From positions 1 to 48,278 of the forward strand of contig JAFUTP010000067.1 of assembly GCA_017484165.1 (NCBI GenBank): 48,278 nt of DNA, in the 5' to 3' direction. The position numbers and the translations under genes were made by a program. The notes under the pieces are model-generated. The model was not told the origin of the DNA, did not search any database, and saw nothing but the letters and a program-made list of their open reading frames with translations. Source of the DNA: Cardiobacteriaceae bacterium. Its GTDB lineage: Bacteria > Pseudomonadota > Gammaproteobacteria > Cardiobacteriales > Cardiobacteriaceae. This document shows positions 43,531 to 48,278 of the stretch, one piece after another (position 1 is the stretch's first letter; every line of letters starts with the position of its first letter).

Positions 43531-43646
43531 GTCTATGTCTAAAAATTATTTTTTTGTTCTTCGAAAAAATAAAAGGAGCGCGTAGGGCAGCCGCCCACTC
43601 CCCGCCCTTTTTAAATGAAACATTTTTGTAATTTTTAGATACGCCT
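43531..43646. repeat. Variant miniature element: family termini, different core
   Basis: The right end, inverted, reads AGGCGTATCTAAAAATTAC, matching the family termini. The left end retains ATGTCTAAAAATTA with several changes outward. TTTT flanks both sides. The ~80-bp core (AGGAGCGCGTAGGGCAGCC, CGCCCACTCCCCGCCC) shares nothing obvious with the standard hairpin core. Confidence 0.6.
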
Positions 43647-43776
43647 TTTTCTTGTCCGCACTTGAAAATACAGCAGGAAGAATGCAAATTGAGTGTTCGG
43701 TTCGCCGCAGAAGTTCGACCATCACCGTCGATATAATGCGGACACTTTTTTATCCACTACTAGGAAACATAACCTT

Positions 43777-44013
43777 ATGAGTACTATTCAAGAACGCGTA
43801 ATCAAAACTATCGCTGAACAATTGTCAGTTGATGAAGCACAAGTTAAACCTGAAGCTGCTTTTATCGACGACTTGGGCGCAGATTCACTGGATTTGGTTG
43901 AGCTTGTAATGTCTTTGGAAAAAGAATTCGACTGCGAAATTCCAGATGATGATGCAGAAAAAATCACTACCGTGCAAAGTGCAATTGACTACATCAACAA
44001 AGTTCAAGCTTAA
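43777..44013 (+). CDS. acpP: Acyl carrier protein
   Basis: 78-residue acidic carrier of growing fatty acids. The phosphopantetheine site is Ser37 in [11 protein letters not shown]. The start at 43777 has AGGAAA 9 nt upstream; in-frame upstream extension is rejected. Separated from fabG by a 270-bp gap with the variant element, so it probably has its own promoter, in keeping with the high ACP level cells need. Confidence 0.97.
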   Translation: MSTIQERVIKTIAEQLSVDEAQVKPEAAFIDDLGADSLDLVELVMSLEKEFDCEIPDDDAEKITTVQSAIDYINKVQA

Positions 44014-44035
44014 TTTGGCGTTTTGCACAAAAATA

Positions 44036-44065
44036 AAAGAGCCGCCGTCTGGTGGCTCTTTTATT
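44036..44065 (+). terminator. Terminator after acpP
   Basis: AAAGAGCC (44036-44043) and GGCTCTTT (44054-44061), extended inward by three more pairs including a G-U, with a short loop and TTATT tail. Confidence 0.8.
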
Positions 44066-44155
44066 GTGTATCCATATTTGAGTGTCCGCAATTGCAAAAT
44101 ATTTTTTCAACCGCATATAACCGCCTCTTGACCGCACAGTGAAAAGGAAAAATCA

Positions 44156-45412
44156 ATGAATACAACCAGCAAATCTCTTAACCGTGTAGTAGTTACGGGA
44201 ATGGGTATCGTAAGCCCCGTCGGTAACGATATTGCGACGGCTTGGAACAATATTCTGAACGGCGTTTCTGGTATCAGCGCAATTGATGATTACGACGCAT
44301 CAAATCTTCCCGTGCGTTTTCGCGGCTCTATCCGCAACTTTGATTTTTCTAAATATTTCAACGCCAAAGAAGCCCGCAAAATGGATTTGTTTATTCATTA
44401 CGGTTTAGCCGCGGCGGTAGATGCAATTGAAGACAGCGGTCTGACATTCGACGACGAGGAAACGGCGGATAAAGCGGGCGTGATTATTGGTTCTGGGATT
44501 GGCGGTCTTCCTGGAATGCTGGGCGGTTATAAAGATTTTCTCTCCAACGGTGCTCGCCGTGTGTCGCCGTTTTATGTTCCGTCAAACATCATCAATATGA
44601 TTTCGGGCAATGTTTCTATCCGTTACGGTCTGCGCGGTCCAAATTTAGCTACGGCTACCGCTTGTGCATCAGCAACGCATTCAATTTCCCAAGCTTACCG
44701 CCTAATTCAACACGGCGATGCGGAAATTATGATTGCAGGCGGTGCGGAAATGGCTGGCAGCGATATGGGAATTGCAGGTTTTGCCGCGGCAAAAGCTCTT
44801 TCAACTAGAAATGACAATCCCGAATTTGCTTCGCGCCCCTGGGATAAAGACCGTGACGGTTTTGTGCTCGCTGACGGTGCGGGAGTTTTGGTATTAGAAA
44901 CCTTGGAGCGTGCCCAAAGACGCGGCGCGAAAATTTACGGCGAAATCATCGGTATCGGTATGAGCGGTGATGCTTATCACATAACCGCAACCCACCCCGA
45001 TGGTAAAGGCGCGGCAAGATGTATGCAAAACGCGCTGCAAGATGCAGAAATTAACGCCAGCGAAATCGACTACATCAACGCGCACGGCACCTCAACTCCA
45101 ATCGGTGATTTGGCGGAAACTCGGGCGATAAAAACTGCTCTCGGCGATGAGGCAAAAAATACGGTAATTTCTTCAACTAAATCAATGACAGGACACGCAC
45201 TCGGCGCAGCTGGCGGATTAGAAGCAATTTTCACTTTGCTTGCTTTGCGCGACGGAAAAATTCCTCCAACTATCAATCTTGATAATCCTAGCGAGGAATG
45301 CGATTTAGATTACTGTCCGAAAACCGCGCGCGATGCTAATCTCAAAATTGCTATGTCAAATTCATTCGGTTTTGGTGGCACTAACGGAACGATTATTTTT
45401 AGAAAGGTATAA
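44156..45412 (+). CDS. fabF: 3-oxoacyl-ACP synthase II
   Basis: Condensing enzyme that elongates acyl-ACP. 418 residues, thiolase fold. The Cys-His-His triad is C170 (TACASATHS), H310 (NAHGTSTPIGD) and H347 (MTGHALGAAG), and the NSFGFGGTNG motif is near the C-terminus. AAGGAAAAA lies upstream of the ATG. Last gene of the fatty-acid cluster. Confidence 0.97.
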   Translation: MNTTSKSLNRVVVTGMGIVSPVGNDIATAWNNILNGVSGISAIDDYDASNLPVRFRGSIRNFDFSKYFNAKEARKMDLFIHYGLAAAVDAIEDSGLTFDDEETADKAGVIIGSGIGGLPGMLGGYKDFLSNGARRVSPFYVPSNIINMISGNVSIRYGLRGPNLATATACASATHSISQAYRLIQHGDAEIMIAGGAEMAGSDMGIAGFAAAKALSTRNDNPEFASRPWDKDRDGFVLADGAGVLVLETLERAQRRGAKIYGEIIGIGMSGDAYHITATHPDGKGAARCMQNALQDAEINASEIDYINAHGTSTPIGDLAETRAIKTALGDEAKNTVISSTKSMTGHALGAAGGLEAIFTLLALRDGKIPPTINLDNPSEECDLDYCPKTARDANLKIAMSNSFGFGGTNGTIIFRKV

Positions 45413-45460
45413 ACTAAAACATATCTGTTCTAGTTTTATTTTTACACTATTGACAATAAA

Positions 45461-45490
45461 AAACTCCACTGTTAGATGGAGTTTTTTATG
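45461..45490. terminator. Bidirectional terminator after fabF
   Basis: AAACTCCA (45461-45468) and TGGAGTTT (45477-45484), with a T-run on the right and an A-run on the left. It lies between converging fabF and the TauE-like gene. Confidence 0.85.
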
Positions 45491-45506
45491 TTTAAGGCAG
45501 AAAAAT

Positions 45507-46274
45507 TCAAAGTTTCAAAATTCCAGAATATCCGATTTTCAAAGCAAGTATCAGCAAAATTACAAAAATCAGTAGTTTGAAAAATCTCGCACTAATCTTG
45601 TTGCGCAACCATATTCCGAAATACAAACCGACAATCGAAAAAACCGTCAGCAAAAATATCAATCCGTATTCACTTTTACCCAGCATTAAATATTGATTGC
45701 GGAGCATATAAATTTGCACGATTTTTGCGAGTAAAAAGCATAAATTGCTGGCTTTTGCAATACGATTTCTATCATTTGTCTCACTAAATAAATACATCAG
45801 CAAAATCGGCGACATCGCATTCGTCGCCCCGCCAATTATTCCTGCCAAAAATCCGAATAAGAACATATTTTTATTATCAGCATTTACGCTAATAATTTTG
45901 GCTTTACCGTAAATATTTAACAATCCGTTTAATGAATAATATAAGGTAATAAAAGCCATCAGAAGATAAAGCCAAGATGATGGCAAGATTAAAAGTAACT
46001 TAACACCTAAAATGCTACCGATAACGCTACTAATAGCGAGCAATTTGTAATGCTTCAAGTAATAAATAAGGTCTTTATATATACCGTTTTGATTATGAGA
46101 ACATAAAACCAACACACTCATCAACAAACTCGGAATCGCAACTAGCGCAACGACTTTGGATAATGGCATTATGAATGCAAGCGAAGTTGTCGCCAGCATC
46201 GGAAAAGCCATTCCTGTAATTCCATGCAATATTGCAGCGATAAAGAATAATAAGACTTGAATTATTTCCTGCAC
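45507..46274 (-). CDS. TauE/SafE-family membrane permease
   Basis: 255 residues with about eight hydrophobic helices and the family pattern of two related halves: GITGMAFPML near the N-terminus and GIIGGATNAMSP in the second half. Family members export sulfite, sulfoacetate or related anions; the substrate here is unknown. A GTG start at 46274 is chosen because AAGGA lies 8 nt upstream; the longer TTG start would begin beside the miniature element. Helix density and Ile/Leu content are typical. Confidence 0.82.
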   Translation of the reverse strand: MQEIIQVLLFFIAAILHGITGMAFPMLATTSLAFIMPLSKVVALVAIPSLLMSVLVLCSHNQNGIYKDLIYYLKHYKLLAISSVIGSILGVKLLLILPSSWLYLLMAFITLYYSLNGLLNIYGKAKIISVNADNKNMFLFGFLAGIIGGATNAMSPILLMYLFSETNDRNRIAKASNLCFLLAKIVQIYMLRNQYLMLGKSEYGLIFLLTVFSIVGLYFGIWLRNKISARFFKLLIFVILLILALKIGYSGILKL

Positions 46275-46315
46275 AGAATATATCCTTATATCAAAACTTA
46301 TTTTTATTAGCAACA

Positions 46316-46445
46316 GGGCGCATCTAAATTTATGGTTAGTTCTATTTTTATTTCGTCTTATTTCGTCATCTTGAGCGCAGCGAAGGTTCTGCCGATAGAG
46401 ATTTTTCGCCTACGGCTCAAAATGACGAATTTTTAGAACACACTC
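46316..46445 (-). repeat. Miniature inverted-repeat element, copy 7, with 14-bp flanking repeats
   Basis: 130 bp with a small insertion in the core (TTTCGTC repeated). Ends are GGGCGCATCTAAATTT and (inverted) GAGTGTGTTCTAAAAATT. It is flanked by exact 14-bp direct repeats TTTTATTAGCAACA at 46302-46315 and 46446-46459. Confidence 0.88.
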
Positions 46446-46512
46446 TTTTATTAGCAACACATATTGAAGCAGAAATAATAAATTTTCACCGTGATTACAG
46501 AAAAAATCAATC

Positions 46513-46541
46513 TTGACAAAAAAAAAAAAAACAGGGACAAT
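46513..46541 (+). promoter_or_regulatory. Putative phase-variable promoter with a poly-A spacer
   Basis: A perfect TTGACA (46513-46518) is followed by 13 further A's (A-run 46518-46531), CAGG, and GACAAT (46536-46541) at 17-bp spacing. Slippage of the A-run would change the spacing. A 6-bp hairpin ACCTTC/GAAGGT (46591-46608) lies in the leader before the lipoprotein gene. Confidence 0.6.
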
Positions 46542-46643
46542 TACTTGCGGTTTCTGTGCAGTTTATTTGTAAATACCAGAAATCCAGCCAACCTTCGGTA
46601 AAGAAGGTCAAATATTACCAACCAAACAATCAAGGAAACACAA

Positions 46644-47501
46644 ATGTCCAAAAAAACTCTCACAATTGCCGTCCTATCAGCATTTATTTTGACTGCCTGC
46701 GGTCATAGTCATCATCGCGATACTACTGGCGGTAACGGTTATGTTGTGAACTTCACTAATAATTCTGGCGATACGGCATCTAGCAACAATACGCCATTTG
46801 AAATGAAAGAGCAATTTACTTCTTTCACGATTGAAAATAAAGATGGAAAGCAGGTTGCCAGCTCCAAAACTTCAATGACAGCAGAAGAGCAGCTGCAATT
46901 GCAACAAATAATTAAGAGCATAGACCCAGACGCTGCCGCACAAAACGACACAGATAAAGGTTTTTATAGCGCCGAATACCAATTAGATGAAAAAAACATA
47001 GCTGGAAAACTCTTCTTGGGAGCAACAAATGGAGAAAGAGGAACTGCTTATGCTAAATATGGCATTGATTTGCAAGTGCCAACAATAGACGGTGAAAATA
47101 CAACAAAATTGCAACTGTTCTATACGGGAGAAGAAACAGAAGCAATGCCGACAACTGGCAAAGTTACTTATCTCGGTAAAGCAATCGCATCTACTCCAGA
47201 GGCGATGGTAAACACAGGAGAACTCGGTAACTACTACGGTGATAGCTCATTCCAAGTGGATTTCGATAGCAAAAAACTAACGGGAACATTAAACAACTGG
47301 CAAGTAACAAACACTACACAACCAGCGATGCAAGCAGTAAATATCGAAGCGGATATCAAAGCCAATACCTTCCAAGGAACAGCGAATTCCAGTGGCTATG
47401 CCGAAGGTAAGTTTTACGGTCCAGATGCGGCAAATATCGCGGGCTCATTTGATGATAAAGACCAAAAGCTCTTCGGGGTTTTCGGAGCTAATAAGCAATA
47501 A
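46644..47501 (+). CDS. TbpB-like surface lipoprotein (beta-barrel lipoprotein, possibly Slam-exported)
   Basis: 285 residues. Signal peptide with lipobox LTAC (Cys19), a His/Gly-rich stretch (GHSHHRD) directly after the lipid anchor, and a C-terminal 8-strand-type region ending GYAEGKFYGPDAANIAGSFDD...KLFGVFGANKQ. That GxFYGPxAxxIxGxF pattern is typical of transferrin-binding protein B-like and factor-H-binding-like barrels, many of which are flipped to the surface by Slam proteins. No Slam gene is visible. Ligand unknown. Own promoter and terminator, so a single-gene unit. Confidence 0.82.
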   Translation: MSKKTLTIAVLSAFILTACGHSHHRDTTGGNGYVVNFTNNSGDTASSNNTPFEMKEQFTSFTIENKDGKQVASSKTSMTAEEQLQLQQIIKSIDPDAAAQNDTDKGFYSAEYQLDEKNIAGKLFLGATNGERGTAYAKYGIDLQVPTIDGENTTKLQLFYTGEETEAMPTTGKVTYLGKAIASTPEAMVNTGELGNYYGDSSFQVDFDSKKLTGTLNNWQVTNTTQPAMQAVNIEADIKANTFQGTANSSGYAEGKFYGPDAANIAGSFDDKDQKLFGVFGANKQ

Positions 47502-47520
47502 TTTCATCTCTTGCTAAACA

Positions 47521-47549
47521 AATCCCGCTTTTTTAAGCGGGATTTTTTA
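47521..47549 (+). terminator. Terminator after the surface lipoprotein gene
   Basis: AATCCCGCTT (47521-47530) and AAGCGGGATT (47535-47544) form a perfect 10-bp stem, followed by TTTTAT. Confidence 0.92.
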
Positions 47550-47729
47550 TTTCATCTTCATCTTCTTTCTTCATATTTAACATAGCTGTTCGCATCTCCT
47601 CTTTATTTTTATCCATTTCTTCTTCAAATCGCTGCCAAACAGGCAACAAATAAAACGCTATTATTTTGAAATAGCGCAACTACATAAAGAAACTATTATG
47701 TTCAATCCATTAAGCCAATCGAGACCGTT

Positions 47730-48278
47730 ATGACACTCCCACGCAAAATTCTCACTGCTTCATCATCCTTTCCTAGACTTCGTGAAGCAAATGCCGTTTA
47801 TGTCGATAAAACTGCGCTTATCCACAAAATGGTTTATGCCGATGATGCATTTTTTCTCTCTCGTCCGCGGCGGTTCGGAAAATCACTTCTTGTTACAACT
47901 TTGGAGGCATATTTTCAAGGCAAAAAAGAGCTTTTCGAAGGTTTAGAAATCGAAAAATTAGAGAAAGAGTGGAAAAAATTTCCCGTTTTGCGCTTTGATA
48001 TGAGTGGTAAGAGGTATAGCAAAACCGAAGATTTAGAAATTCGCCTGAATACTTTGCTGTCGAAATACGAAAAAATTTACGGCAAGGAAGACTACGCACT
48101 TGATTTCAGCTCACGACATCAGAGTTTGATTGAACGCGCCCGTGCGCAAACAGGCGAAAAAGTTGTAATTCTCATCGATGAATACGACGCGCCGCTCTTG
48201 GATACCGTGGTTGATGACGAAAATTTCCAAACAATGCGGACGATGCTTCGTTCTTTTTATAGTCCGCTTAAAGAATCA
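47730..48278 (+). CDS. AAA-ATPase-like / PD-(D/E)XK-type protein (5' part, runs off the window)
   Basis: The first 183 residues are present. The opening LPRKILTASSSFPRLREANAVYVDKT, the P-loop-like SRPRRFGKSLL and Walker-B-like VVILIDEYDAPL match the widespread AAA-ATPase-like family whose C-terminus usually carries a PD-(D/E)XK nuclease-like domain (DUF1703). These genes occur in many variable copies in host-associated bacteria; their function is not established. No strong ribosome-binding site: an 11-codon frame starting at 47698 overlaps the ATG (ATGA), which might couple translation. Confidence 0.85.
   Translation, partial: MTLPRKILTASSSFPRLREANAVYVDKTALIHKMVYADDAFFLSRPRRFGKSLLVTTLEAYFQGKKELFEGLEIEKLEKEWKKFPVLRFDMSGKRYSKTEDLEIRLNTLLSKYEKIYGKEDYALDFSSRHQSLIERARAQTGEKVVILIDEYDAPLLDTVVDDENFQTMRTMLRSFYSPLKES

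Noticed and set aside
13659-46445. CRISPR array from the repeated ~120-bp sequences
   Set aside because: The repeats are dispersed over 33 kb, occur in both orientations and have terminal inverted repeats and target duplications, not regular spacers.
47549-47686. Minus-strand frame of about 48 codons with a hydrophobic start and charged end
   Set aside because: It has only a TTG start, no ribosome-binding site, and its stop lies inside the lipoprotein terminator. It may be a gene remnant, but support is too weak to list.

Overview
The window looks like a chromosomal segment of an AT-rich gammaproteobacterium. The signs are the gene blocks ribF-ileS-lspA, thrS-infC-rpmI-rplT, fabD-fabG-acpP-fabF and pilM-N-O-P-Q, plus a CysB-type regulator, YgfB and ZapA, and EF-P with its lysyl-modifying enzyme EpmA. 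Low GC, a TbpB-like surface lipoprotein, a Correia-like miniature element and many short dispersed repeats fit a Cardiobacteriaceae-like host (Cardiobacterium, Suttonella, Dichelobacter). That placement is inference from gene content only.

Layout. 1-370: edge of a possible transposase gene and a small orphan ORF. 383-9346, minus strand: rnhB, a small membrane protein, gatB, the type IV pilus assembly operon pilMNOPQ, gltA and rpmE2. 9347-13621, minus: ribF-ileS-lspA. 13957-16755, plus: valS. 16933-24638, minus: a CysB-like regulator, a helical lipoprotein, a DUF1820 protein, a DEDDy exonuclease, efp, ychF, a TRIC-type channel, a DsbC-like isomerase and epmA. 24663-32719, plus: xerC, glmS, thrS-infC-rpmI-rplT, a CheX-like protein and trmA. 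32721-34892: ygfB divergent from a coiled-coil gene plus zapA, then an orphan. 35186-41228: macA-macB divergent from a TonB-dependent receptor with a Fur-box-like site. 41428-45412: tRNA-Leu(CAA) and the fatty-acid cluster. 45507-48278: a TauE/SafE permease, a TbpB-like lipoprotein behind a poly-A-spaced promoter, and the start of an AAA-ATPase-like gene.

Most genes are housekeeping. The unusual material is mainly non-coding. (1) A family of about 120-bp miniature inverted-repeat elements occurs nine times, counting a variant core and a nested pair. Their termini read GGGYGYATCTAAA, and four insertions have exact 4-bp AT-rich flanking duplications. (2) A separate Correia-like 104-bp element appears to supply the -35 box of the zapA operon. 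(3) A 14-A tract sits between the -35 and -10 of a surface lipoprotein promoter, which suggests phase variation. (4) infC appears to start with AUA. (5) Several proteins deviate from family norms: PilP without a lipobox cysteine, MacB with a ~168-residue charged N-terminal extension, RibF with RTAN for PTAN, and RNase HII with an altered GPLAG segment.

I found no CRISPR array, no rRNA, and no obvious defence island or prophage. Functional assignments come from recognising family motifs by eye; no database search was run.
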